64,000 bases of DNA from Bog-756 sp963830165 (GTDB lineage: Bacteria > Actinomycetota > Acidimicrobiia > Acidimicrobiales > RAAP-2), in contig CAWHKZ010000005.1 in the NCBI GenBank assembly GCA_963830165.1, positions 186,001 to 250,000 of the forward strand, given 5' to 3'. The notes beneath the pieces were generated by a model. That model worked only from the letters and a program-made list of their open reading frames with translations, searched no databases and was not told the DNA's origin. How positions within the stretch are numbered: the stretch's first letter is position 1; each line of letters begins with the position of its first letter. Positions 32,645 to 42,105 of the stretch are shown in pieces. The position numbers and the translations under genes were made by a program.

Positions 32645-32675
32645 GCCACTGCGGGGTCCTGCCCGCCCGCCGGGT

Positions 32676-34244
32676 TCAGCTCCCGACGCGATCCGGGCTG
32701 CGGCCGGTGAGCAGGCCGCCGTCGAACGTGGCCGGCTCCACGGTCCCCTGACCGGCACGGGCCGGCACGGGGGCCGGTCGGGTCGTGGCCGTCCGGGGGA
32801 GGAACAGCGTCATCACGAAGGCGAAGGCGACCAGGGCGATGTCGGCGTAGAGCCCGGCCTGCAGGGCCGAGACGATGCCGGAGCTCGCCTCGCGGGCGAA
32901 GAAGAGCGTGCCCACGGCGGCGATGCCGATCGTCATGGAGAACTGCTGGGTCGTCGTCAACATGCCCGATGCCGCACCGGTCCGGTGCGGGGGCACGCTC
33001 TGGAGCACCCCCTGGACGATCAGGGGGATGACCAGGCCGTTTCCGATGCCGATCATGGCCAGCACCGGGGAGAGCTCCAGCGAGTCGGCGGAGAGTCCCG
33101 AGACCGTCACGACGATGGCCAGGCCGATCACGCCGATCAGCGCCGCCGCCGCGCCGACCGAGATGATGTCGCGGCCGTACTTCGCGTGCAGGCTGCGGCC
33201 CTTGAGCGAGGAGAGGGCGAAGGCCACGCCGAGGGGGGCGAACGTGAGCCCGGCGCGCATGGGCGAGTAGTGCAGTCCGTCCTGCAGGAACAGCGTGAGG
33301 GTGAGCAGCACGCTGCCGAAGAAGCTGAAGAAGCCCAGGTTCACCAGCAGCCCGCTGTTGAAGGCCCGGTGCTCGAACAGGCTGAGGGGGAGGAGCGGGT
33401 GTCCGCCGCGGGTACCGAGGCGGTGCTCCCACCACAGGAACGCGGCGACCAGGGCGGAGCCGCCGACGAAGGAGATCCAGGTCCACAGCGGCCAGTGCTC
33501 GGCCTGCCCGAGGACGAGCGGGGCGGTGATGGCACCCACGCCGGCCGTGAGGAGCACCACGCCGAGCGGGTCGAGCCGGGCCGCCTTGTCGGGGCGGGAC
33601 TCGGGGATGAGCCGGCGGGCGAGGACGATGGCGGCGATGCCGATGGGGACGTTGACCAGGAAGATGGGCCGCCAGCCCCATCCCAGGATGTCGAGGTGCA
33701 GGAGCACCCCGCCGAGGACCTGGCCGGCGACCGTACCGAGGCCTACCGTCACGCCGAAGAGCGAGAACACCCTCGGGCGCTCCTCGGGCGAGAAGTTGGC
33801 GGTCAGGAGGGCGAGGACCTGGGGGATCATGGCGGCGGCGCCGAAGCCCTGGGCCAGGCGGGCGGCCACCAGCACCACGCTGTCCGGTGCGATGCCGGCG
33901 AACAGGGAGGCGACGGCGAAGATGGCGAGCCCGAGGACGAACATCCTGCGTCGCCCGAACAGGTCGCCCAGGCGGGCACCGGTCACGAGGCCCGCGGCGT
34001 AGCTGAACGAGTACCCGGCCACGACCAGCTCCAGGATCGAGGAGGACGCGTGGAGATCCTGCTGGATGCTGGGGGCGGCGACGTTGACCACGAAGATGTC
34101 GAACAGCGACATGAACGTGGCCGCCAGGACCACCGGCAGGGCCTTCCAGCGGCGCGGGTCGTAGGTCGCCGGGACCGGAGTGGGTGTCTGACCCGCTGAA
34201 CTGGAGATGTGGGGGGAGGTCGGGGGAGACTGGCTCAGTGTCAT
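32676..34244 (-). CDS. MFS drug exporter, DHA2 (14-helix) family
   Basis: A 522-residue membrane protein with 14 predicted helices. 'DIFVVNVAAPSIQQDL' in helix 1, 'GARLGDLFGRRRMF' between helices 2 and 3, and 'GVTVGLGTVAGQVLGGVLL' for antiporter motif C. Proton-driven efflux of hydrophobic compounds is expected. ATG 34244 preferred to the in-frame GTG 34256. A divergent ArsR gene and a perfect palindrome between them suggest repression by that regulator. Confidence 0.88.
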   Translation of the reverse strand: MTLSQSPPTSPHISSSAGQTPTPVPATYDPRRWKALPVVLAATFMSLFDIFVVNVAAPSIQQDLHASSSILELVVAGYSFSYAAGLVTGARLGDLFGRRRMFVLGLAIFAVASLFAGIAPDSVVLVAARLAQGFGAAAMIPQVLALLTANFSPEERPRVFSLFGVTVGLGTVAGQVLGGVLLHLDILGWGWRPIFLVNVPIGIAAIVLARRLIPESRPDKAARLDPLGVVLLTAGVGAITAPLVLGQAEHWPLWTWISFVGGSALVAAFLWWEHRLGTRGGHPLLPLSLFEHRAFNSGLLVNLGFFSFFGSVLLTLTLFLQDGLHYSPMRAGLTFAPLGVAFALSSLKGRSLHAKYGRDIISVGAAAALIGVIGLAIVVTVSGLSADSLELSPVLAMIGIGNGLVIPLIVQGVLQSVPPHRTGAASGMLTTTQQFSMTIGIAAVGTLFFAREASSGIVSALQAGLYADIALVAFAFVMTLFLPRTATTRPAPVPARAGQGTVEPATFDGGLLTGRSPDRVGS

Positions 34245-34281
34245 CGTGATCCGCACCTTTCACCTGTCGGGAATCCGCAGA

Positions 34282-34307
34282 GATAGTTCGACGTTCGTAG
34301 AACTATC
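34282..34307. promoter_or_regulatory. Operator between the MFS and ArsR genes
   Basis: Perfect inverted repeat GATAGTTC-N10-GAACTATC in the 143-bp divergent intergenic region, in an AT-richer patch that likely contains both promoters. Presumed binding site of the ArsR protein at 34388. Confidence 0.65.
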
Positions 34308-34387
34308 GAACAGAGCGATCCCGGCAGGTATTCCCGGATCGGGGAAGATCGGTCGGCCGCCGTCGAGACCAGCAAGGGAGGTGAGCG

Positions 34388-34711
34388 ATGCGTGAACGAC
34401 CCGAGCTCCCGTCGGTCGAGTTCGACCTGGCGTCGGTCATGCACGCCCTCGCCGACCCCTCGCGGCTGCGGATGGTGGCCGCCCTGGACGGCGGCGCCGA
34501 GCTGGCCTGTGCCGAGCTGGGCGAGCAGGCCGGTGTCGGGATGGCCAAGTCGACGACCACGCACCACCTGTCGGTCCTGCGCGAGGCCGGAATCGTCCGG
34601 ACGCGCCACGAAGGTCAGCGCAAGCTGGCGAGTCTCCGGCGCGCCGAGCTCGACGAGAGGTTCCCGGGGCTGCTGGACGCGGTGATCCGAGCGATGGACA
34701 GCTCGCTCTGA
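34388..34711 (+). CDS. ArsR-family transcriptional repressor of the MFS gene
   Basis: A 107-residue winged-helix protein with 'VMHALADPSRLRMVAAL' and recognition region 'AKSTTTHHLSVLREAGIV' then 'RTRHEGQRKLASL'. The family type with TTTHHL is commonly divergent from MFS exporters and senses small molecules rather than metals. AGGGAGG precedes the ATG by 6 nt. Confidence 0.87.
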   Translation: MRERPELPSVEFDLASVMHALADPSRLRMVAALDGGAELACAELGEQAGVGMAKSTTTHHLSVLREAGIVRTRHEGQRKLASLRRAELDERFPGLLDAVIRAMDSSL

Positions 34712-34727
34712 GCCGGCGCGGTGCGGC

Positions 34728-36500
34728 TCAGCCGGCCCCGTAGAACGTCGCGTCGAAGGCGAAGATGCCACCGTCGGCGGCCACCAGCCAGTAGCCGCCC
34801 GTGGCCGGGTCGGCGGCCATGCCGGTGATGGGCGCCACCAGGTCGGTCCCGCCCGTCGACCCGTGGAACACGGCGTCGCCGAACGAGAAGATGCCGCCGT
34901 CCGTGGCCACGAACGCGTAGCCACGGCTGTCGGCGGTCGCCACCATCCCGTTGATCGGCTCGTTCAGGTGGGTGGCGCCCATGGACCCGTAGAAGGGTGC
35001 GTCGAAGGCGAAGATGCCGCCGTCGGCAGCCACCAGCCAGTAGCCGCCCGTGGCCGCGTCCGCCGAGATGCCCACGACGGGCTGGTTCAGCGGCTGCCCA
35101 CCCATCGACCCGTGGAACCTCGCGTCGCCGAAGGCGAAGATGCCGCCGTCGGCGGCCACCAGCCAGTAGCCCTTGCCGTCCGCGGTCGGAGCCAGGTCGA
35201 CCACGGGCGCGTCGAGGTGCTGGCCACCCATCGATCCGTAGAAGCCGGCATCGCCGAAGGCGAACGTGCCGCCGTCAGCGGCCACCAGCCAGTAGCCCTT
35301 GCCGTCGGGCGTCGCCACGATGTGACGGATCGGGGCGTTGAGCGGGCGTCCGGCCATGGACCCGTAGGACACGGCCGCACCGTGGGGGTCCACGGCACCG
35401 GTCGAGTCGGTGAGCCAGTAGCCGTCGCCTCCCGGTAGCGACGCCACCCCGGCGAACTCCACCGGGAGCGGGCCGGCCGGCAGGTCCACCGGGACGACGA
35501 AGAGCTCGCGGTACGCCCCGGCCACCGATGTGCACTCGGAACACGGCTCGTTCCACGCGGCGTAGCCGAGCCACCACCGACCCCACGGGTCCACGAACAG
35601 GCTCCCCCCGCCCGGGCCGTAGCCGGCTCCCGACGTGGTGAGGAAGGGGCCGGGAGGGTTGACGCACGGACCCAGCGGGCCGGCGCAGTCCGCGAACTGT
35701 TCGTCGTACGAGCTGTTCTCGAAGCTCCCGCCGGAGAAGAGCAGGTGGTACCCACCGGCGGCGAACACCATCTGCGGATTGTCCGTCGTCTGCTCGGCCA
35801 CCGTGACCTGCATCAGCAGGGTCGGACGCCCGACGAACGTGGTGCCTCCGGCGGCCAGCTGGACCCCCCAGACGTAGGACGGGGCCGGCGTGGTGCCGTC
35901 GTTGGTCTTCCACACCAGGTAGACGTCACCCGAGGCGGGGTCGACGAAGGGGCTCGGGTCGAGGACCCCTCCGGGTGGGCACCACGGCGAGCCCGTCGAC
36001 GTGTCGGTGAAGGTCGGGTCCGTCGGCGAGAGCGTGGGCGCCGTGGCCACCGCCAGGCAGGTGAATCCGCTGTCGACCGGGTGGCCGGCGAGCGACGCGT
36101 CGTACCACATCACCCAGTGGCCGCCGGTGTAGACGACGCCCGGCGAGGTCTGGGTGCCGGCCTGCTGCCACGCCGGAGGGTCGGCCAGCGCGGTGGAGCC
36201 GTAGCCGCCGGTGTAGGGGTGCCAGCCCGCGGTCGGATTGCCGGTCTGGTCCACCAGTACCTGGAGGTTGTTGCCGTCCACGGTCCCGGTGGTGAAGGCG
36301 TAGAGGACCCCGTCGGCCGAGACGATGTCGGGGTCGGGGGCGTTCCCGGCGTACGCCGGGGCGGACGCCTGGCCGACGGCGAGGTGGGGCGCCGCGGCCG
36401 GCGCCGCCCCGACGGGGGCGGGAACACCGAGCCCGAACACCACGAGTGACGATGCCGCGACGACCAGCAGGTGACGGAGGACGGGTGGCCTTCCTGTCAT
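34728..36500 (-). CDS. Secreted GH43-like propeller protein with C-terminal 42-residue repeats
   Basis: A 590-residue exported protein. Signal peptide (1-33); residues about 45-350 resemble a five-bladed GH43/GH117-type propeller ('AYAGNAPDPDIVSADG', 'GGVLDPSPFVDPASGDVYLV'); residues about 355-590 are six tandem 41-43-residue units with 'GYWLVAADGGIFAFGD' and 'FYGSMGG', a repeat frequent in Acidimicrobiia surface proteins. The repeat may bind carbohydrate or form its own propeller. Catalytic activity is unproven. The last unit ends after 'FDATFYGAG'. ATG 36500 lies 14 bp after the true stop of the aldehyde dehydrogenase gene. Confidence 0.8.
   Translation of the reverse strand: MTGRPPVLRHLLVVAASSLVVFGLGVPAPVGAAPAAAPHLAVGQASAPAYAGNAPDPDIVSADGVLYAFTTGTVDGNNLQVLVDQTGNPTAGWHPYTGGYGSTALADPPAWQQAGTQTSPGVVYTGGHWVMWYDASLAGHPVDSGFTCLAVATAPTLSPTDPTFTDTSTGSPWCPPGGVLDPSPFVDPASGDVYLVWKTNDGTTPAPSYVWGVQLAAGGTTFVGRPTLLMQVTVAEQTTDNPQMVFAAGGYHLLFSGGSFENSSYDEQFADCAGPLGPCVNPPGPFLTTSGAGYGPGGGSLFVDPWGRWWLGYAAWNEPCSECTSVAGAYRELFVVPVDLPAGPLPVEFAGVASLPGGDGYWLTDSTGAVDPHGAAVSYGSMAGRPLNAPIRHIVATPDGKGYWLVAADGGTFAFGDAGFYGSMGGQHLDAPVVDLAPTADGKGYWLVAADGGIFAFGDARFHGSMGGQPLNQPVVGISADAATGGYWLVAADGGIFAFDAPFYGSMGATHLNEPINGMVATADSRGYAFVATDGGIFSFGDAVFHGSTGGTDLVAPITGMAADPATGGYWLVAADGGIFAFDATFYGAG
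34731..35432 (-). repeat. Six tandem ~126-bp repeats encoding 'GYWLVAADGG' units
   Basis: In-frame coding repeats of 123-129 bp within the secreted protein at 34728-36500. The core 'GYWLVAADGGIFAF' is kept in four units; the first unit ('GYWLTDSTGAVDP') and fifth ('GYAFVATDGGIFSF') are divergent, the last is truncated by the stop codon. Confidence 0.8.
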
Positions 36501-36513
36501 CCGGGGAACGGTG

Positions 36514-37892
36514 TCACGCTCCCACCCAGACCGACTTCAGGTTGCAGAACTCGCGGATGCCGTGGGCCGTCAGCTCGCGGCCGTAGCCCGAGGACTTGAC
36601 GCCGCCGAAGGGGAGCTGGCTGAACGAGGTGGTGTTCCCGTTGATGAAGAGCATGCCGGCCTCGATGTCGCGCGACGAAGCGGGCCCGCTCGTCGGCATC
36701 CTCGGTCCAGACGTTGGAGCCCAGGCCGAACTCGGTGACGTTGGCCAGCTCGATGGCCTCGTCGATGTCGGCCACGCGGTAGAGGGTGGCGACGGGGCCG
36801 AAGGCCTCCTCGGTGTGGATCCGCATCTCGGGGGTGATGTCGGTGAGCACGGTCGGCGGGTAGAAGAACCCGGGGCCGTCCGGAACCGTCCCGCCGCACA
36901 GGACGGTCGCCCCCTTCCCCACCGCGTCGGCCACCAGTTCGGCCATGTCCTTCTGCTGCTGGGCACTGGCCAGCGGACCGACGGCCGTCTTCTCGTCCAT
37001 GGGATCGCCGACCGCCAACGCCGACATCTCGTCGACGAACAGGCGCTCGAACTTGTCGGCCACCTCCGCGTGGGCGATGAACCGCTTGGCGGCGATGCAC
37101 GACTGCCCGTTGTTCAGGGTCCGTGCCGTGCAGGCGACCTTGGCCGCCCGGGACAGGTCGGCCGAGGGCATGACGACGAACGGGTCGCTACCGCCCAGTT
37201 CCAGCACCGAATGCTTGATGACGTCGCCGGCGACCGAGGCGACCGACGAGCCGGCCGGGCCGGACCCGGTCAGCGTGACCGCCACCACGCGGTCGTCGCG
37301 GAGCACGCCCTCCACCCGGGGGGAGCTGATCAGCAGGGTCTGGAACGCGCCCTCGGGGAACCCGGCCCGCTCGAACAGCTCCTGCATGAACAGGGCGCAC
37401 TGCGGCACGTTGGAGGCGTGCTTCAGCAGGCCGACGTTGCCGGCCATGAGGGCCGGGGCGGCGAACCGCATGGCCTGCCAGAGCGGGAAGTTCCACGGCA
37501 TCACGGCCAGCACCGGGCCGAGGGGCTGCCAGGTGGCGTAGGCGTCCGCCGCACCGACCGCCGCCGCGTCGGCGGGCTCGTCGGCGAGGAAGGACTCGGC
37601 GTGCTCGGCCATGTAGCGGCAGGCCGATGCGCACTTGAGGACCTCGGCCTTGGCGGCGGCCAGGGTCTTGCCCATCTCCGTGGTCATCATGGCGGCGATC
37701 CGGTCGACCTCGGCCTCCAGGATCTCGGCGGCCCGGACCATCCAGGCTCCACGCTCGTCGAAGGTCGTCGTCCGGTACGTGCGGAAGGTCGACGGCGGCC
37801 AGGGCCAGGATGCGCTCGAGCTCGGCGTCGGAGGTCTCGTCGAAGGTCCGCTCGACCTTGCCGGTGGTGGGGTTGGTTGTGGCGATGGCCAT
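36514..37892 (-). pseudogene. NAD(P)-dependent succinate-semialdehyde dehydrogenase-like gene, two frameshifts
   Basis: Aldehyde dehydrogenase of about 459 residues in three frame segments. 'MAIATTNPTTGKVERTFDET' starts at ATG 37892 (GAGGTG upstream); the frame is lost near 37790-37793 and the middle continues from 'TFRTYRTTTFDERGAWM'; a second shift near 36670-36673 separates 'ADERARFVAR' from 'DIEAGMLFINGN', which then runs to the normal end 'NLKSVWVGA' at 36514. Catalytic residues are present: Glu in 'LELGGSDPFVV' and Cys in 'NNGQSCIAAKRF'. The family oxidises succinate semialdehyde to succinate. Both shifts lie in CG-rich repeats, so sequencing error is plausible. Confidence 0.85.
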
Positions 37893-37965
37893 GGGTCACC
37901 TCGAGTGGTCGATCGGGTACTCGCCCACCAGCGTGACACGCCGGGCACGGGCGGGTTCGCGGGTG

Positions 37966-38748
37966 CTAGCCGGGTGGTGCGCGGAGTTTGAATTGGGCGC
38001 CGGTCGGGTCGGTGAGCGTGGCCATCCGCCCGTAGGGGGTGTCCGCCGGACCGTCCACCAGGGCGCCGCCCAGGTCCCGGACCTTCCCGACGGATGCGTC
38101 GACGTCGTCGACGTCCCAGTAGATCGACCAGTGGGCGGGGACGCCCTCGGGCAGGAACGCGGAGGCGTCCATCACGCCCGCCAGCGGCACGTCGGGATCG
38201 TCGGGGTCGCGCAGGGTCGAGTAGCGGAACTCGTCGGAGTCCCCCTCGACGGCGGTCCGCCAGTCGAAGACGGTGCGGTAGAAGTCGAGGGCGCCCGCGT
38301 AGTCGCGGGTGAACAGCTCGAACCAGCTGGGGGCGCCCGATTCATCCACCGCGCTGAACCCCGGGAACGTGTCGGGTTGCCAGGCCCCGAGCCGGGCACC
38401 GGCCGTATCGGTCAGGACCATGTTCTGGCCGAGGTCGGCCACGGGGTCCGGCCCCGAACCGATCTCGGCCCCGAGCGCGGCCGCGGCCGACGCGGCGCCG
38501 GCGATGTCCGCGGTGCACAGGTAGACCTTCCACGTGTCGTCGGCCTTCAGATCGCCCATGTCCCCCATGCATCCGGCGATGGGAGCTCCGCCGCGGGTGA
38601 ACATGAAGTAGCCACCGAACTCGGGGCTCGGCTCCTGGGCCTCCCAACCGAAGAGCGCCGAGTAGAACGCCCGGCTGCCCGCGACGTCCGAGGTCCAGAG
38701 ATCGGCCCAGCACGGGGCCCCGACGGGAAATCGCTCGACAGCGGGCAC
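37966..38748 (-). CDS. Tandem VOC (glyoxalase-like) domain protein, CFP32-like
   Basis: A 260-residue protein of two vicinal-oxygen-chelate domains: residues about 8-125 ('GAPCWADLWTSDVAGSRAFY') and 135-258 ('GAPSWFELFTRDYAGALDFY'). The layout resembles M. tuberculosis Rv0577 (CFP32/TB27.3) and antibiotic-binding relatives. Reaction unknown. GTG 38748 is chosen for its GAGGAGG at 6-7 nt; the long upstream open frame lacks an RBS and protein character. Confidence 0.82.
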   Translation of the reverse strand: MPAVERFPVGAPCWADLWTSDVAGSRAFYSALFGWEAQEPSPEFGGYFMFTRGGAPIAGCMGDMGDLKADDTWKVYLCTADIAGAASAAAALGAEIGSGPDPVADLGQNMVLTDTAGARLGAWQPDTFPGFSAVDESGAPSWFELFTRDYAGALDFYRTVFDWRTAVEGDSDEFRYSTLRDPDDPDVPLAGVMDASAFLPEGVPAHWSIYWDVDDVDASVGKVRDLGGALVDGPADTPYGRMATLTDPTGAQFKLRAPPG

Positions 38749-38920
38749 GGCAGCCTCCTCATCGGACGGACCTTCACGGTCGAGGCTATCGGCCCCGACC
38801 ACCCGTTGTCCCGGTTGCGCGACGACCCCTTTGGGCAGTCGGACTGCCACTTCCGGACCGCGCCGGTTAGCGTTGCCTCGGGTGCCCGTCCCGGCGCCCG
38901 CCGCCAGGAGGGAGCACCGC

Positions 38921-40246
38921 GTGACCGACACGCTGTCCAGCACATCCGACACCGACCAGCTGCTCGACGAGCTGCGCACGTGGCTCCACGAGAACTGGGA
39001 CCCCGACCTCACCGTGGCCGAGTGGTGGCAGCGCCTCGGCACGTCCGGCTGGGCGGCTCCCACCCTGCCCACCCACGCCTTCGGCCGGGGCGTGGCCCGC
39101 AGTGTCGGCGTCCAGGTGACCAACGAGATCGCCGCCTTCGGCGCCGTCGGCGCCCCCTACGGGCTCGGGCTGCTGCTGGCCGCCCCGACCATCGCCGACC
39201 ACGGCACCCCCGAGCAGATCGCGACGCTCGTCCGTGACATCGTCACCGGCCAGGCCGCATGGTGCCAGCTGTTCAGCGAGCCGGGAGCCGGCTCGGATCT
39301 GGCGGGGCTCACCACCCGGGCCGAGCTCGACGGCGACGAGTGGATCGTCAACGGTCAGAAGGTGTGGACGTCGCTCGGCCAGTCCGCCGACTACGGCATG
39401 CTCATCGCCCGGACGTCCACCGAGGCTCCGAAGCACCAGGGCATCTCCTACTTCGCCATCGACATGCACCAGCCCGGCGTCGAGGTGCGCCCCCTACGGG
39501 AGATGACCGGACACGCCATGTTCAACGAGACGTTCCTGACCGACGCGCGCGTCCCCGCCGGTGCGCTCATCGGTGGCCTCAACAAGGGTTGGGCCGTCGC
39601 CAACACCACGCTGGGCTACGAGCGGTCGGGGCTCGGCACCGGGGGCGGCAGCCGGGGATCCATCGTGATGCCCGGCACCGTGGCCGGCAACCTGGGCAAG
39701 CGCGTGGGAGACGTCGCCCCGACCCCGGTCGACCGGCGCCCGGCGAGCTCGGCGGGTGCTGCCCGGAAGTCGCGGCCCGATGACCTGCTGACCGGACTGG
39801 CCAGGGGCAACGGTTCCAACACCGACCCGCGGATCCGCCAGGACCTCGTCCGGCTCTACACCCTCAACGAACTGGGCCGGCTGAACGCCGAACGGCTCAA
39901 GGCGACCCGGGCGGCGGGCGGGGACATCCCGGGGATGGCCAACATCGCCAAGTTGTCCATGAGCGCCGTCATGCGCCTCACGCGCGACCTCGGGCTGCGC
40001 ATCGTCGGCGCCCAGGGCATGCTCCACGCCTACGATCCGCGCGACCAGGCGACACTGACCGCCGCCACCGGCAACCCGTTCCTGCCCGGGGTGACCGGCT
40101 CCGCTCTGTACGCGCAGGCGCCCTCCATCTACGGGGGCACCGACCAGATCCAGCGCAACATCATCGGCGAGCGGGTGCTGGGACTCCCGAAGGAGCCCGG
40201 CAACGACAGGGACACGCCCTTCTCGCAGCTCCTGAAGAACGGGTAG
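38921..40246 (+). CDS. Acyl-CoA dehydrogenase family protein
   Basis: A 441-residue FAD-dependent dehydrogenase. FAD-binding motif 'AWCQLFSEPGAGSDLAGL', substrate region 'YGMLIARTS', and C-terminal 'YGGTDQIQRNIIGERVLGLP' typical of the family. The region around residues 245-300 is Gly/Ser/Arg-rich and longer than usual. Fatty acid, branched-chain or steroid substrates are all possible. GTG start with AGGAGG about 9 nt upstream; divergent from the VOC gene. Confidence 0.88.
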   Translation: MTDTLSSTSDTDQLLDELRTWLHENWDPDLTVAEWWQRLGTSGWAAPTLPTHAFGRGVARSVGVQVTNEIAAFGAVGAPYGLGLLLAAPTIADHGTPEQIATLVRDIVTGQAAWCQLFSEPGAGSDLAGLTTRAELDGDEWIVNGQKVWTSLGQSADYGMLIARTSTEAPKHQGISYFAIDMHQPGVEVRPLREMTGHAMFNETFLTDARVPAGALIGGLNKGWAVANTTLGYERSGLGTGGGSRGSIVMPGTVAGNLGKRVGDVAPTPVDRRPASSAGAARKSRPDDLLTGLARGNGSNTDPRIRQDLVRLYTLNELGRLNAERLKATRAAGGDIPGMANIAKLSMSAVMRLTRDLGLRIVGAQGMLHAYDPRDQATLTAATGNPFLPGVTGSALYAQAPSIYGGTDQIQRNIIGERVLGLPKEPGNDRDTPFSQLLKNG

Positions 40247-40255
40247 GGCACCCGG

Positions 40256-41778
40256 TCACCCGGCGCGGTCGACCCCACCCGGTGGCCCCGCGGCGGCCCC
40301 CGCCGGCGTGGCGTCGACCGGGTCCGCCGTCCCGACGTCGAACCGTTCGGCACAGCCGGTGCCGCAGAACCAGTGGTCCCGACCGTCCCGCACCCGGTGG
40401 GCGGCGGCACGGGCCGGTTCGACGGACATGCCGCAGACCGGGTCGACGGCGCCGACGCCGGAGCGGGCACCGTCCCCCGTCGCCTCGGGGTGGGCGTACC
40501 TCCCCGGGTCGGCCTCGAACCGGTCGCGGCAGCGGTCCGCGCAGAAGTACACGGCGGCTCCGTCGTGTTCCGTCCGGGCCGGCGCATCGGCCGTCCGCAC
40601 CTGCATGCCGCAGACCGGGTCGACGGCGACTCCGGCGCCCCCGCCGAGGCGGTCCCTGTGGCGGGCCAACCACCACACGGCGGCGGCCACTCCCAGGAAG
40701 GCCAGGTTCAGCCAGGTCGTGACGCCCCACGAGACCCCGGCCGACAGCCGGCCCACCGTGTGGTCGTCGGGCACGGCGCCGAAGGCACGGAAGATCCCCT
40801 CCGTGGCCAGTCCGGCCACCACCATCACCGCGTAGAGCACCCCGACCAGTCGGAGGGTCAGGCGCCATCCGTAGAACTTCCGGTAGACGAGGATCAGCGG
40901 CATGGCGATCAGGTCGCCGAAGAGGAAGGCGACCACCCCGCCGAAGCTGATCCCCCCGCTCCACAGGGCGGCGGCCAGCGGCACGTTGCCGATCGAGCAG
41001 ACCCAGCTGGCCACGGCGATGAGGGGACCCACCAGTGCGTTCTCCAGGGTGGTCCAGATCCCGTGACCGTGGAGGAACAGCGCATCCCACACGTGGGCGG
41101 GCACCAGGACGGCCAGCAGACCGGCGACGGCATACCCGACGACCAGCTCCCGACGCAGCATGGTGGCATCGGCCACGGCGTAGCCCGATGCGTCGGACCA
41201 GGCGGATAGCGACCGCAGCTTGGTCCTCCAGGGCTCGCCTTCCAACTCCTCCTGACGGGATTCGGTGATCCCGGCCCCGGCGGTGTGATCGTGGCCCCCG
41301 GCCCGGCGCCGGCACGCGCCGCGGCCAGCACCGCGGGGGTGAACACCATGCCGCCGGCCAGGGCGAGCAGCACGATCATGATCGGGCCGCCCACGAACTC
41401 GGCCACGGCGAACTGCCATCCGAGCAGCACCAGCAGCACGACCCCGAGCTCGACGACCAGGTTGGTGGAGGCGACCTGGAACACCATCGCACTGGTGAAG
41501 TCGGCTCCCTTGGCGAACAGCGACCTGGCCATGGCCGAGGCCGCGTAGGAGCACGACGACGAGACCATCCCGAAGCCCGAGGCCCGGGCCACCGAGGCCG
41601 GCCGGTGGTCGCCGAGGGACGCGCGCATACGGTCCTTCGACACGAAGGCCTGGACGACCCCGGACAGCGTGAAGCCCAGGACCAGCGCCCAGAGCGTCTG
41701 CCAGAACATGGCGGCGCCCTCGCGCAGCCCGCGGCCGACGTCGACCGGAGCCGACGCCGAGCCGAGAGCGTGGATCAC
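40256..41778 (-). pseudogene. ArsP/SO_0444-type metal permease with two YHS domains, one frameshift
   Basis: Membrane permease of the DUF318/ArsP class (about 500 residues). The first part from GTG 41778 ('MFWQTLWALVLGFTLSGVVQ', 'MVSSSCSYAASAMARSLF') is in one frame; the second ('GHDHTAGAGITESRQEELEG', then further helices) is in another. The break is at a C5 run (41295-41299) in the loop between halves. The C-terminus has two YHS-type metal-binding modules, each with 'DPVCGM'. Likely copper/zinc or arsenical efflux. The start overlaps the stop of the CsoR-like regulator (GTGA), so both form one metal-responsive operon. Confidence 0.83.
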
Positions 41779-42062
41779 GCCCGCACGAGCCGGGCGATGG
41801 CCGCCGACGCCTCGGTCAGCTTGGCGTCCCGATCCCCACCCCCCGCGGCCACGGCGTCGGCGACGCAGTGGCCCAGGTGGTCGTCGAGCAGGGCCAGGGC
41901 CACTCCCTGCATGGCTCTCGTCGCGGCCGAGATCTGGTCGAGCACCTCGATGCAGTAGCGGTCGTCCTCCACCATGCCGGCGATCCCCCGGACCTGACCC
42001 TCGATACGGCGGAGCCGCTTGAGGACGGCGTCCTTGTCTGCGGCGTAGCCCGGCGTGTCCAT
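41775..42062 (-). CDS. CsoR/RcnR-family metal-sensing repressor
   Basis: A 95-residue all-helical regulator with the Cu(I) ligand set Cys37 ('DRYCIEVL'), His62 and Cys66 ('DDHLGHCVAD'), as in CsoR, plus 'KRLRRIEGQVRGI'. Metal binding releases DNA and derepresses the permease that overlaps its stop codon. ATG 42062, with AGGAGG 8 nt upstream. Operator palindrome at 42087-42105. Confidence 0.92.
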   Translation of the reverse strand: MDTPGYAADKDAVLKRLRRIEGQVRGIAGMVEDDRYCIEVLDQISAATRAMQGVALALLDDHLGHCVADAVAAGGGDRDAKLTEASAAIARLVRA

Positions 42063-42079
42063 GGTCGTGCCTCCTGGTC

Positions 42080-42105
42080 GATACCCGATACCCCTATAGG
42101 GTATC
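42080..42105. promoter_or_regulatory. CsoR operator
   Basis: Perfect inverted repeat GATACCC-CTATA-GGGTATC (42087-42105) plus an extra half-site GATACCC (42080-42086), 18 bp before the CsoR-like start. GC tracts flanking a TATA-like centre are typical of CsoR sites. The stop codon of the YjbR gene lies inside it. Confidence 0.75.
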
